Shown: piece after piece, positions 8,074 to 16,436 of the stretch
How positions within the stretch are numbered: position 1 is the stretch's first letter
Layout: each line of letters opens with the position of its first letter
Origin: Umezawaea beigongshangensis
GTDB lineage: Bacteria > Actinomycetota > Actinomycetes > Mycobacteriales > Pseudonocardiaceae
Direction of reading: 5' to 3'
NCBI RefSeq assembly: GCF_016464305.1
Contig: NZ_JAEIOJ010000001.1
Span: 890,685-954,684 of the forward strand
DNA: 64,000 nucleotides
Notes under the pieces: model-generated
What the model was told of the DNA's origin: nothing
The model's database searches: none
What the model saw: only the letters and a program-made list of their open reading frames with translations
Position numbers and translations under genes: made by a program

Positions 8074-9151
8074 CAAGCCGCTGCGGGTGCTGCTCGACGG
8101 CACCCCGCTGCTCGGGCACCGCACCGGCATCGGCCGGTACACCGCCGCGCTGGCCGAGGAGCTGGCGTCGATGCCCGACGCGGTCGAGGTGCGCGCGGTC
8201 GCGTTCACCCTGCGGGGCTGGCGCGCGCTGCGCACGGTGCTGCCGCACGACGTGCAGGCGCTGGGCCTGCCCGTGTCGGCGCGGCTGCTGCGGCAGTTCT
8301 GGCTGCGCGGCCCGTTCCCACCGGTCGAGCTGCTGGCCGGGTTCACCGACGTCATGCACGCCACGAACTTCGTCCTGCCGCCGTCGGTGCGCGCCGGTGG
8401 CGTGGTCACCATCCACGACCTGGACTTCCTGAACGCCCCGCACGAGCTGCCGCAGTCGGACCGCAGGCTCCCGGAGCTGGTCCGGCGCTCCGCGCAGCGA
8501 GCGGACGTCGTCTGCACGCCCACGCGGGCCGTGGCGGAGACCGTGCAGGAGCGCTTCGGCGTCCCGCGGGACCGGATCGTCGTGACACCGCTGGGCGTCG
8601 ACCCGGCGTGGTTCGCGGCGCGGCCACCGCAGGAGGAGCTGCGCGCGCGACTGCACCTGCCGCAGGACTACCTGCTGTTCGTCGGCGCGATGGGCCCGCG
8701 CAAGGGCGTGGGGACGCTGCTGGCGGCGCACGAGCAGAACCCGGACCTGCCGCCGCTGGTCCTGGCCGGCCCCGGCACCCGGAGCACGGGCGACCGCGTG
8801 ATCCGCACCGGCTACCTGTCGGAGCCGGACCTGCGCAGCGTGGTGGCGGGCGCGTCCGCCCTGGTGCTGCCGTCCCGCGACGAGGGCTTCGGCCTGCCCG
8901 TGCTGGAGGCGCTGGCCTGCAACGTGCCCGTGGTGTGCAGCGACGTGCCCGCCCTGCGCGAGGTGGCCGGTGGCCACGCCGAGCACGTCCCGGTGGGCGA
9001 CGTGGAAGCGCTGGGCCGAGCTCTGACCCGGACGGTGGCCACGCCGCCGTCCCCGGTGGCCCAGGCGGCCCGCCGCACCCACGCGGCGGGCTTCACCTGG
9101 CGCCGCACGGCGGAGTTGACGGTGCAGGCGTACGAGAGGGCTCACGCCTGA
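8060..9151 (+). CDS. glycosyltransferase family 4
   Basis: 363 residues from the ATG at 8060, preceded by GGAGGT; an upstream in-frame GTG at 8054 lies inside that ribosome binding site. A GT4 enzyme with GIGRYTAAL at the N-terminus, FVGAMGPRKGVGTLL centrally and RDEGFGLPVLEALACNVPVV near residue 275. It overlaps the stop of the GT2-GT4 fusion gene. It probably acts in the same glycan pathway as its neighbours; substrates are unknown. Confidence 0.87.
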   Translation: MASRDKPLRVLLDGTPLLGHRTGIGRYTAALAEELASMPDAVEVRAVAFTLRGWRALRTVLPHDVQALGLPVSARLLRQFWLRGPFPPVELLAGFTDVMHATNFVLPPSVRAGGVVTIHDLDFLNAPHELPQSDRRLPELVRRSAQRADVVCTPTRAVAETVQERFGVPRDRIVVTPLGVDPAWFAARPPQEELRARLHLPQDYLLFVGAMGPRKGVGTLLAAHEQNPDLPPLVLAGPGTRSTGDRVIRTGYLSEPDLRSVVAGASALVLPSRDEGFGLPVLEALACNVPVVCSDVPALREVAGGHAEHVPVGDVEALGRALTRTVATPPSPVAQAARRTHAAGFTWRRTAELTVQAYERAHA

Positions 9152-9512
9152 CCGCGCGTCGCGCGTCCGAGCACGGCGAGTCGGGCTCTCGGGTCAGCTT
9201 CTCCGCGTCGTCTCGTGGGAGGGACGCTTGATGACGCTCCAGGACACCTGCCTGGAACCGCTGATCACAGCGGCGCAGTGGAGGAACCGCCGACGCTCCC
9301 GGTCGGCGTTCGTCGCATCGGGGTTGCGCCCGTTGTCGGACATGACGTGCAGGTTCTCGCACCCGGCACCGCACCTGCCAGACTTCTCACCCCATCGGCC
9401 CAGTCGCGACCACGTCGTGTGACCACGCGCCTGCGCACCGAGTCCTCGCGAGACGATGCCGAGGACGCCTCGGCGACGTCGCGGTGCAGCGCATCGCCTA
9501 CGCTGCGAACGC
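9152..9512 (+). other. 361-bp gap with a doubtful 63-codon ORF at 9231-9422
   Basis: No convincing gene. An ATG at 9231 follows a good Shine-Dalgarno (GGGAGGGA) and opens a 63-residue frame with GC-rich third positions. The product is Arg/Ser-rich and matches nothing I know. A minus-strand frame of 49 residues (9194-9343) uses the same third positions, so base composition cannot decide between them. It may be a gene remnant. Confidence 0.2.
9499..9504 (+). promoter_or_regulatory. -10 box TACGCT, leaderless start for the gene at 9513
   Basis: TACGCT ends 8 nt before the GTG at 9513, and no Shine-Dalgarno is present. This spacing places transcription start at or next to the start codon. Confidence 0.55.
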
Positions 9513-10109
9513 GTGGACCTCTTCACCGCCGGAACCCTCGTCGTCGATCAGCCCTGGTCCGCGGGAAACCTCCTCCTGCGGACGCGCTACCACGTCGACG
9601 TCTACGACACGCGTGACGGTCACCTGGCCTCGGTCGACGAGCGGAGCGCCCCCCGGCTCACCCGGCCGGTGCGGCTGACGCAGCTGTCCGGCAGCACCCC
9701 GTTCCGGCTGAGCGTGCGGCGGCCGGACGGCGCGACGCTGCTGACCGTCGACAAGGGCTTCTCGCTGCTGCACCCGCGCGTCCGGGTCACCGGCGCGGAC
9801 GGCCGCGTGCTGGGCTCGGTCGAGCGGGCGAACCGCAAGCACTACCCGATCACCGACCACACCGGCGCACCGCTGGGCGCGTTCGACTTCCCCTCCGGCC
9901 GGTTCACGGCGGCCGACGGCACCGAGGCGGGCGTGCTGGAGCGCCGCGCCGTCGCTCATCGCGCCGGTGAGCGGGTGGGGCGCGACGTGCTGCACGTGCG
10001 CCCCGGCGTCGCGGGCCCCCTGCGCGCGCTGGTGCTCGCGACGGTGCTGGCGCTGGACGTGGTGCGCGGCAACGGGACCGCGCGCAACAGCGCGATCACC
10101 TGGAACTGA
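9513..10109 (+). CDS. LURP-one/phospholipid scramblase-like protein
   Basis: 198 residues. The start GTG 9513 is chosen because a TACGCT box sits 8 nt upstream; an earlier in-frame start at 9456 lacks support. The chain is a series of beta strands of the tubby-like type (LLLRTRYHVDVYDTRDG, PFRLSVRRPDGATLL, VRVTGADGRVLGSVERA). It ends with a short hydrophobic helix (LRALVLATVLALDVV) that may touch the membrane. Members of this fold bind phosphoinositides or lipids in eukaryotes; the bacterial role is unknown. The 3' end overlaps the convergent rmlD by 14 bp. Confidence 0.6.
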   Translation: MDLFTAGTLVVDQPWSAGNLLLRTRYHVDVYDTRDGHLASVDERSAPRLTRPVRLTQLSGSTPFRLSVRRPDGATLLTVDKGFSLLHPRVRVTGADGRVLGSVERANRKHYPITDHTGAPLGAFDFPSGRFTAADGTEAGVLERRAVAHRAGERVGRDVLHVRPGVAGPLRALVLATVLALDVVRGNGTARNSAITWN

Positions 10110-11010
10110 CCCGGAACACCTCTCCGTGCGCGGCGAACGAGGCCGACAGCGCCTCGCGCCACGGCCGCAGCGGGGTGAGCCCCGCCTCCTCCCAGGACTT
10201 CCCGGACAGCACCGAGTACGCCGGGCGCGGCGCGGGACGCGGGAACGCGTCGGAGGAGCACGGGTCCACCCGCGCCGGGTCCGCGCCCAGCTCCTCGAAC
10301 ACCGCCCGCGCGAAGCCGTGCCACGTCGTCTCGCCGGAGCCCGTGGCGTGCAGGACCCGATGCAGCGGCTCGCGGCCCGACGTGACGAGGTCGGCGAGCT
10401 CCAGCAGTCCGGAGGCGAGGTCGCGCGACCACGTCGGAGCACCGCGCTGGTCGTCCACGACGGACAGCCTCGGGCGCTCGTTCTCCAGGCGTGCCACGGT
10501 CTTCACGAAGTTCTGCCCCGCCGCGCCGTACAGCCAGGCGGTGCGCACGACCCACGCGCGCTCCCACCCGGCCAGCACGCTCCGCTCCCCGGCGAGCTTG
10601 CTGCGGCCGTAGGCGGAGCGCGGACCGGTCTCGTCGGACGGCTCGTAGGGCCGCGTCGCGTCGCCGGGGAACACGTAGTCGGTGGAGACGTGGATCAGCG
10701 GCACGTCCTCGCGGGCGCACGCCGCGGCGAGCAGCGCCGGCCCCTCCGCGTTGATCTGGAACGCCCGCCGCTCCTCCGTCTCGGCCACGTCGACGGCGGT
10801 GTGCGCGGCGGCGTTGACCACCACCGGCCGCAGTCCCGCGTCGCGCGCGGCGGCGGCGAAGGCGGCGACGCCCTCGTCCACGCTCGTCCGGTCGGTGACG
10901 TCCAGCTCCGCCGAGGACCGCGCGTCGACCAGGCCGTCGCCGGGCGCGAGCGCCACGAGGTCGTGCCCGAGCTGACCGTGCCCGCCCGGCACCAGCACCG
11001 CGATCGGCAC
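10096..11010 (-). CDS. rmlD: dTDP-4-dehydrorhamnose reductase
   Basis: 304 residues from GTG 11010, 5 bp after the rmlB stop, with GGGAG upstream. It catalyses the last step of dTDP-L-rhamnose synthesis: NAD(P)H reduction of dTDP-4-keto-rhamnose in the cytoplasm. Seen features are the N-terminal nucleotide-binding glycine stretch VPGGHGQLG, the STDYVFPGD motif, and the short-chain dehydrogenase YGRSK catalytic Tyr/Lys near residue 130. It is co-transcribed with rmlB. rmlA and rmlC are not in the window, so those steps must be encoded elsewhere. Confidence 0.9.
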   Translation of the reverse strand: MPIAVLVPGGHGQLGHDLVALAPGDGLVDARSSAELDVTDRTSVDEGVAAFAAAARDAGLRPVVVNAAAHTAVDVAETEERRAFQINAEGPALLAAACAREDVPLIHVSTDYVFPGDATRPYEPSDETGPRSAYGRSKLAGERSVLAGWERAWVVRTAWLYGAAGQNFVKTVARLENERPRLSVVDDQRGAPTWSRDLASGLLELADLVTSGREPLHRVLHATGSGETTWHGFARAVFEELGADPARVDPCSSDAFPRPAPRPAYSVLSGKSWEEAGLTPLRPWREALSASFAAHGEVFRVSSR

Positions 11011-11015
11011 CGCGC

Positions 11016-12008
11016 TCAGCTCCCGGCCAGCGCGGCGCGCTGCTTCAGCGGCTCCCACCACGCCCGGTTGTCGCGGTACCACGCGACGGTCGACGCGAGC
11101 CCGTCCTCGAAGCTCACCCGCGGCGCGTACCCCAGCTCCGCGCCGATCTTGGTGATGTCGACGGAGTAGCGGCGGTCGTGACCCTTGCGGTCGGCGACCG
11201 GCTCGACCGACGACCAGTCGGCCCCCACGGCCTCCAGCAGCCGCTCGGTGAGCTCGCGGTTGGTCAGCTCGGTGCCACCGCCGATGTTGTAGACCTCGCC
11301 GGGACGGCCGCCCTCCACGACGAGCTGGATGCCGCGGCAGTGGTCGTCCACGTGCAACCAGTCGCGGACGTTGAGCCCGTCGCCGTAGAGCGGGACCTTC
11401 TTGCCGTCGAGCAGGTTCGTGATGAAGAGCGGGAAGACCTTCTCCGGGAACTGGTACGGACCGTAGTTGTTCGAGCACCGGGTGATGCAGGCGGGAAGTC
11501 CGTGCGTGCGGTGGAAGGCGCGGACCAGCAGGTCGGAGGACGCCTTGGACGCCGAGTACGGCGAGTTGGGCTCCAGCGGGTGGTCCTCGCGCCAGGAGCC
11601 CTCGTCGACGGAGCCGTAGACCTCGTCGGTGGAGACGTGCACGAACTTCGCCACGGACGCCTCCAGCGCGCCCTGCAGCAGGGTCTGCGTGCCCAGCACG
11701 TTCGTCAGCACGAAGTCCGCCGAGCCGCTGATCGACCGGTCCACGTGGGACTCCGCGGCGAAGTGGACGACCACGTCCGTACCGGCCATCAGCTCCGCGA
11801 CCAGCGACGCGTCGCAGACGTCCCCCCGGACGAACCGCAGCCGCCGGCTGTCCGCGACGGGGGCGAGGTTGGCCTCGTTGCCCGCGTAGGTCAGCTTGTC
11901 GAGGACGACCACCTCGGCGTCGCCGAAGGCCGGATGCGCACCCGACAGCACCCCGCGCACGTAGTGCGAGCCGATGAATCCGGCCCCACCCGTCACCAGC
12001 ACCCGCAT
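11016..12008 (-). CDS. rmlB: dTDP-glucose 4,6-dehydratase
   Basis: 330 residues. ATG 12008 is preceded by GGGAGGAG. It converts dTDP-glucose to dTDP-4-keto-6-deoxyglucose using bound NAD. Seen features are the Rossmann motif TGGAGFIGS (residues 6-14), FAAESHVDRSI, STDEVYG with the catalytic Asp-Glu pair, YSASK with the active-site Tyr and Lys, and SNNYGPYQFPEK. Length and motifs are standard for the family. It is the first gene of an rmlB-rmlD operon divergent from an LCP gene, so its product feeds WbbL and probably the neighbouring transferases. Confidence 0.95.
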   Translation of the reverse strand: MRVLVTGGAGFIGSHYVRGVLSGAHPAFGDAEVVVLDKLTYAGNEANLAPVADSRRLRFVRGDVCDASLVAELMAGTDVVVHFAAESHVDRSISGSADFVLTNVLGTQTLLQGALEASVAKFVHVSTDEVYGSVDEGSWREDHPLEPNSPYSASKASSDLLVRAFHRTHGLPACITRCSNNYGPYQFPEKVFPLFITNLLDGKKVPLYGDGLNVRDWLHVDDHCRGIQLVVEGGRPGEVYNIGGGTELTNRELTERLLEAVGADWSSVEPVADRKGHDRRYSVDITKIGAELGYAPRVSFEDGLASTVAWYRDNRAWWEPLKQRAALAGS

Positions 12009-12169
12009 TTCCGCTCCTCCCGTTGCCCGCCGAGGCAGTCTTTCACGGGTTGGTGCGCGCAACCCACGAAGTCGTTACAGCGTCTCCCGTATAAGAAGAA
12101 GTGTGAGCGCGCACGTCGGGTGCGATCCGCACACACCCCGCAGTCACGCGCGCACTGGGAGGAACCGGA

Positions 12170-13750
12170 GTGGACGGCAGTCCGCCATTCGCGGTAGGGG
12201 GGATCGACCACTCGGCCCCCGGACCGCGGCAGCGCTCGACGGCCCTGCGAGCACTCGTCGCCGCCGTGCGCACGTTCGTCGCGCTGCTGTCGGCCGCAGT
12301 GATCGGAGTCACCTGGTACGGGTGGGCGTTCCTCCGCGACCTCAACGAGGGCGTGACGACGACGGACGTGATCTCGTCGTCCATCGCGGCCGAAGCGGGC
12401 CGCAAGCCGCTCGACGGCGCCGTGGACATCCTCCTCGTCGGCATGGACAGCCGACTCGACGCGCAGGGCAACCCGCTGTCGCAGGAGGCCCTGGACATGC
12501 TCAAGGGCGGCATCCCCGACGGTGAGATGAACACCGACACGATGATCCTCGTCCACATCCCCGTGGACGGGACGCGCGCCGTCGCCATCTCCTTTCCGCG
12601 CGACTCCTACGTCGAGCTCGCGGACGACTTCGGGATGCAGCGGCTCAACGCGGCGTTCGCCTCGCAGCGCAACACCACGGCCGGGCAACTGGTCGAGCAG
12701 GGCGAGACCGACCAGAAGAAGATCGACGCGGAGGCGGCGGCGGCCGGCCGCAAGACGCTCATCAAGACCATCGAGAACCTCGCGGGCGGCTCGGTCTCCA
12801 TCGACCGCTACGCGGAGGTGAACCTCGCGAGCTTCTACGAGGTCACCAAGGCCATCGGCGGCGTCGACGTGTGCCTGAACGCCGACACGCAGGACTCCGA
12901 CTCGGGCGCCGACTTCCGGCAGGGCGTGCAGACCATCAGCGGCGCGCAGGCGCTGTCGTTCGTGCGGCAGCGCAAGAACCTGCCCAACGGCGACCTCGAC
13001 CGGATCGTGCGGCAGCAGACGTTCATCGGCGCGCTCGCCCAGAAGGTCCTCTCCAGCGGCACGCTGACCGACACCGACAAGCTCTCCGACCTCGTGACCG
13101 CGGTCAAGAAGTCGGTGATCCTCAGCCAGGGCTGGGACGTCGCCACCTTCGCCGAGCAGATGTCCGGACTCGTCGGCGGCAACATCCAGTTCAGGACCAT
13201 CCCGATCGTCGGCGACCTGTCGGTTCCGGGCGTGGGCGACGTGCTGGAGGTCGACCCCGCCGCGGTGAAGCAGTTCATCACCGACCTGGCGGGCGAGGAG
13301 AAGGAGGAAGAGGAGGAGGACGTCGTGCCGTCGAGCACGACCGCCGCGGACAACGCGAACGTGACGGTGTCGGTCGTGAACGCCTCCGACACCGGCGGAC
13401 TCGCCGGGACCGTCCTCGGCGTGCTGGGGCAGAAGGGCTTCGCCGAGGGCGTCAAGGACAGCGGCGCGATCCAGCCGGCGACCGCCGTGCTGCACTCCCC
13501 CGGCGGCGAGGCCGACGCGAAGAAGGTCGTGCTGGCGCTGGGCGGCGGCGTGCTCACCGACGTCGACGGCTCGCTCAACCCCGGCGAGGTCGTCGTGCGG
13601 CTCGGCACCGACTACGCCGGTCCCGGCTCCGAGTCCTTCGAGGCCCCCGACCCCGGGGGCGCTCCGGCCGGCAGCGCCGGGGTGAGCACCTCGCCCTCCA
13701 CCTCCTCGACCCCTCCGCTGACCGCGAGCGGTCCGGTCTGCGTGAACTGA
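12170..13750 (+). CDS. LCP family glycopolymer transferase with C-terminal LytR_C domain
   Basis: 526 residues, GTG with GGAGG 8 nt upstream. A cytoplasmic tail precedes one membrane segment (about residues 32-52). The extracellular LCP domain then shows ILLVGMDSR, NTDTMILVHIP, ISFPRDSYVEL and FVRQRKNLPNGDLDRIVRQQ, which hold the conserved Arg/Asp residues that bind polyprenyl pyrophosphate. An acidic linker leads to a LytR_C domain (about 370-465) and a Ser/Pro tail. LCP enzymes ligate polyprenyl-linked glycopolymers to peptidoglycan; in M. tuberculosis the syntenic Rv3267 attaches arabinogalactan. Divergent from rmlB. Confidence 0.9.
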   Translation: MDGSPPFAVGGIDHSAPGPRQRSTALRALVAAVRTFVALLSAAVIGVTWYGWAFLRDLNEGVTTTDVISSSIAAEAGRKPLDGAVDILLVGMDSRLDAQGNPLSQEALDMLKGGIPDGEMNTDTMILVHIPVDGTRAVAISFPRDSYVELADDFGMQRLNAAFASQRNTTAGQLVEQGETDQKKIDAEAAAAGRKTLIKTIENLAGGSVSIDRYAEVNLASFYEVTKAIGGVDVCLNADTQDSDSGADFRQGVQTISGAQALSFVRQRKNLPNGDLDRIVRQQTFIGALAQKVLSSGTLTDTDKLSDLVTAVKKSVILSQGWDVATFAEQMSGLVGGNIQFRTIPIVGDLSVPGVGDVLEVDPAAVKQFITDLAGEEKEEEEEDVVPSSTTAADNANVTVSVVNASDTGGLAGTVLGVLGQKGFAEGVKDSGAIQPATAVLHSPGGEADAKKVVLALGGGVLTDVDGSLNPGEVVVRLGTDYAGPGSESFEAPDPGGAPAGSAGVSTSPSTSSTPPLTASGPVCVN

Positions 13751-13840
13751 CCCACGTCCGGCCCTCCGGCTGCCGCGAACCCGCCGGGTACCGCTCACCA
13801 GCCGGTTAGCCTGGAGGAACGACGTCGGGGGGAGGACGCG

Positions 13841-15031
13841 GTGGCCGCGTCGCGCGCCAGGAGAGCAGCTCTGACCAGCGGCAGGGTGGTGGTGGCCCTG
13901 CTGTCCGCCGCGGTCCTCACCGGCACCGCGTACGGCTGGGCCACGCTCCAGCGCGTCGACCGGAGCGTGAACAAGACCGACGTGCTGGTGCAGCCCGGCG
14001 ACCCGCTGGAGGAAGAGCTGCCCCCGGCGCCGCCCGCCGACGACGGCGCCACCGACGTCCTGCTCGTGGGCAGCGACAGCCGCACCGACGCGCAGGGCGC
14101 CGCGCTGCCGGACGAGGTGCTGCGCCAGCTGCGCACCGAGGCGGCGGAGGGCCTGAACACCGACACGATCGTCCTGGTGCGCATCCCGCACGACGGTGGC
14201 CGGGCGTACGCGGTCTCCGTCCCGCGCGACACCTACGTGCCCATCCCCGGCCTGCCCGACGACAAGATCAACGGCGCGTACGGGCTCACCAAGTCCGCGA
14301 CGTGGCAGCAGCTGCGCGACGAGGGCGTCACCGACACCGCCGAGCGGGAGAGGCGGTCCGACCAGGCGGGCCGCCGGGTGCTCGTGCAGGTCGTGCAGGA
14401 CCTCACCGGTGTGCGGGTGGACCACTACGCCGAGGTCAACCTCTACGGCTTCTACCTGCTGACGCAGGTCGTGGGCGGGGTCGAGGTGTGCCTGAACCGC
14501 GCCACCAGCGACCCCGACTCCGGCGCGAACTTCGCCGCGGGAGTGCAGCGCGTGTCCGGCGGCGACGCGCTGGCGTTCGTGCGGCAGCGCAAGAACCTGC
14601 CCGACGGCGACCTGTCGCGCATCGCCCGGCAGCAGGCGTTCATGTCGGCGGCCGTGTCGCAGCTGTTCTCGGCGGGCACCCTGGTGGACCAGGACAGGCT
14701 GAACGGTCTGCTGGAGGCCGTGAACAGGTCGGTCGTGGTCGACGAGACGCTGAACACGACCGTGCTGCTCCAGCAGGTCCAGGGTCTCGCCGGCGGGAAC
14801 GTCGAGTTCGCGACGATCCCGGTCGTGAACGTCAACGCCACCAGCGAGCGCGGTCAGAGCATCGTCCAGGTCGACCGGGAGCAGGTCCGCGCGTTCGTGG
14901 CGCAACTGCTGCGAACGACCGCGCCCGCGACCCCCGGCCCGACTCAGCGCTTCGGAAGTGGCAAGGTGGTCGCACTGGACGGTGCTCGATCCGTGGCCGT
15001 CCAGCAGCAAGCTGTGCGTTGCGTCGACTAG
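13841..15031 (+). CDS. LCP family glycopolymer transferase
   Basis: 396 residues, GTG after a strong GGGGGGAGG ribosome binding site; a TAGCCT box upstream (about 13808) may drive it separately. It has one N-terminal membrane segment, then the LCP domain (VLLVGSDSRTDAQG, NTDTIVLVRIP, VSVPRDTYVPIP, FVRQRKNLPDGDLSRIARQQ). It is a shorter paralogue of the gene just upstream and lacks the LytR_C domain. It probably performs a similar phosphotransfer reaction outside the membrane, perhaps on another glycopolymer. Confidence 0.9.
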   Translation: MAASRARRAALTSGRVVVALLSAAVLTGTAYGWATLQRVDRSVNKTDVLVQPGDPLEEELPPAPPADDGATDVLLVGSDSRTDAQGAALPDEVLRQLRTEAAEGLNTDTIVLVRIPHDGGRAYAVSVPRDTYVPIPGLPDDKINGAYGLTKSATWQQLRDEGVTDTAERERRSDQAGRRVLVQVVQDLTGVRVDHYAEVNLYGFYLLTQVVGGVEVCLNRATSDPDSGANFAAGVQRVSGGDALAFVRQRKNLPDGDLSRIARQQAFMSAAVSQLFSAGTLVDQDRLNGLLEAVNRSVVVDETLNTTVLLQQVQGLAGGNVEFATIPVVNVNATSERGQSIVQVDREQVRAFVAQLLRTTAPATPGPTQRFGSGKVVALDGARSVAVQQQAVRCVD

Positions 15032-15044
15032 GAGTGGGACTGCC

Positions 15045-15761
15045 GTGAGCGTCACCGAAACCCTGTTCCGGCCACTGCTGGCCGCCGGCCCCGGGCAGCC
15101 GCTGATCACGCACTACGACGACGCGGCCGGCACCAGGGTCGAGCTGTCGCGGGCGACGATCGCGAACTGGGCGGCGAAGACCGCCAACTGGCTGCGGGAC
15201 GAGCACGACGTGGAGCCCGGCGACCGGGTCGCCGTGCTGATGCCCGCGCACTGGCAGACCGCCGGCGTGCTGCTCGGAGCGTGGTGGTGCGGCGCGACCG
15301 TCACCGACGACCCGGCGGGCGCGAAGGTCGCCGTGGTGGCGCCGGGCACCGCGGCCGCCGGTGCGGGCGCGGTGGCCGTGGCGTCGCTGCACGCGATGGG
15401 CCTCGGCCTGGGCGAGCGGCGTCCGGAGGGGACGGTCGACTACCTCGACGAGGTGCGTCTGCACGGCGACGACTTCACGCCGTACTCGCCGGTTCCCGGT
15501 GACGCCCCCGCGCTGGGCAGGTCCACCGTGGACGAACTGGTGGCCGAGGCGCGCAGCCGCGCCGAGATCCTGGAGATGGGACCGGACTCGCGAGTGCTGT
15601 CCACCGTGGAGTGGACGCTGCCGGACGGGCTGCTGAACGGCTGGCTCGCGGTCCTCGCGGCCGGTGCGTCGCTGGTGCAGTGCAGCAACGTGGACGCGGC
15701 CGCGCTGCCGGCCCGCCGGGAGAGCGAGAGGACCACGCTCGACCTCGGCGGACCGGCCTAG
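15045..15761 (+). CDS. TIGR03089 family protein (truncated AMP-binding-like)
   Basis: 238 residues, GTG 15045 with AGGAG 11 nt upstream. It resembles the N-terminal half of acyl-CoA synthetases (RATIANWAAKTANWL, GDRVAVLMPAHWQTAGVLLGAWWCGA) but ends before the ATP and adenylate motifs. Catalysis of adenylation is therefore unlikely. This actinobacterial family sits beside LCP genes in many genomes, as Rv3268 does beside Rv3267. The role is unknown. It follows the second LCP gene by 13 bp and probably shares its transcript. Confidence 0.8.
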   Translation: MSVTETLFRPLLAAGPGQPLITHYDDAAGTRVELSRATIANWAAKTANWLRDEHDVEPGDRVAVLMPAHWQTAGVLLGAWWCGATVTDDPAGAKVAVVAPGTAAAGAGAVAVASLHAMGLGLGERRPEGTVDYLDEVRLHGDDFTPYSPVPGDAPALGRSTVDELVAEARSRAEILEMGPDSRVLSTVEWTLPDGLLNGWLAVLAAGASLVQCSNVDAAALPARRESERTTLDLGGPA

Positions 15762-15767
15762 GCGTCG

Positions 15768-16193
15768 CTACGCGGCGACCGGCTCCCGCTCCGCCGTGCG
15801 ACGGCCGAGCAGGAGTCGGTCGACCGAGTACGCGCCACCGTTGAAGCCCAGCGCCAGCGCCGCCACGGCGAGCACGAGCACGAACTCGTAGCCGCCCTGG
15901 CCGAGCAGGCCGTTGGGCAGGTGGACGAGCACGAGCGCCCCGACCATGTTGAGCGCGAGCAGGGAGCCGACGACGGGCAGCGCGACCCCGGCGATCAGCA
16001 TCGCGCCGCCGACCAGCTCGACGATCGCCGCGAACCACGCCGAGAGGGTCGGCAGCGGCACGCCCATCTGCCCGAACGCCGCGACGGTTCCCCCCATCCC
16101 CCACTCGGTGAACTTCTGCCACCCGTGGGCGATGAAGACGACCCCGACGCCGATGCGCCCGACGAGCGCGGCCAGGTCTCGAACCCGCTGCAT
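15768..16193 (-). CDS. DoxX family membrane protein
   Basis: 141 residues from ATG 16193 with GGGAG before it. It has four hydrophobic segments and the DoxX opening LVGRIGVGVVFIAHGWQKF, followed by WFAAIVELVGGAMLIAGVALPV. DoxX proteins are small inner-membrane proteins. Some take part in redox and thiol homeostasis (the mycobacterial membrane-associated oxidoreductase complex) and others are quinone-linked. It is convergent with the TIGR03089 gene and ends 6 bp from it. The promoter region holds repeated TTCAAC elements. Confidence 0.85.
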   Translation of the reverse strand: MQRVRDLAALVGRIGVGVVFIAHGWQKFTEWGMGGTVAAFGQMGVPLPTLSAWFAAIVELVGGAMLIAGVALPVVGSLLALNMVGALVLVHLPNGLLGQGGYEFVLVLAVAALALGFNGGAYSVDRLLLGRRTAEREPVAA

Positions 16194-16436
16194 GTGAACT
16201 CCCCGATCGGTTGATTCAACTTTCAACATAACCGTATGAGAGTTCAAGCAGCTTCCGCTACCCGCCGCCCCGCCGAACAGCAGATCGACAGCAGATCGAC
16301 AGCACCGCGAGCGGCGCGCCGGCCACGACAGGACGCGGCTGGCGATCAACGGCGTGTTCGGTTCTCAAGATCACGGCCCGGAGGCGGCCCGATCAGGGAG
16401 ATCAGGGGCCTCCAGACCGTGGTGAAGATCGTTGAT
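16194..16436 (-). promoter_or_regulatory. doxX upstream region with TTCAAC repeats
   Basis: The region holds a perfect 11-bp palindrome GTTGATTCAAC (16210-16220). A further TTCAAC follows at 16222-16227 and TTCAAG near 16242. These TTGAA/TTCAA half sites lie just upstream of doxX and look like an operator for a MarR-type repressor; the regulator is not adjacent. The remainder toward the fadE25 stop shows only weak inverted repeats. Confidence 0.35.

Noticed and set aside
5509..8523. 1004-codon open frame antisense to the GT2-GT4 fusion
   Set aside because: The opposite strand encodes a clear two-domain glycosyltransferase; the antisense product is His/Arg/Gly-rich with no motif.
16260..16436. 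Small RNA or extra gene between doxX and fadE25
   Set aside because: Only weak imperfect repeats and no start with ribosome binding site were seen.
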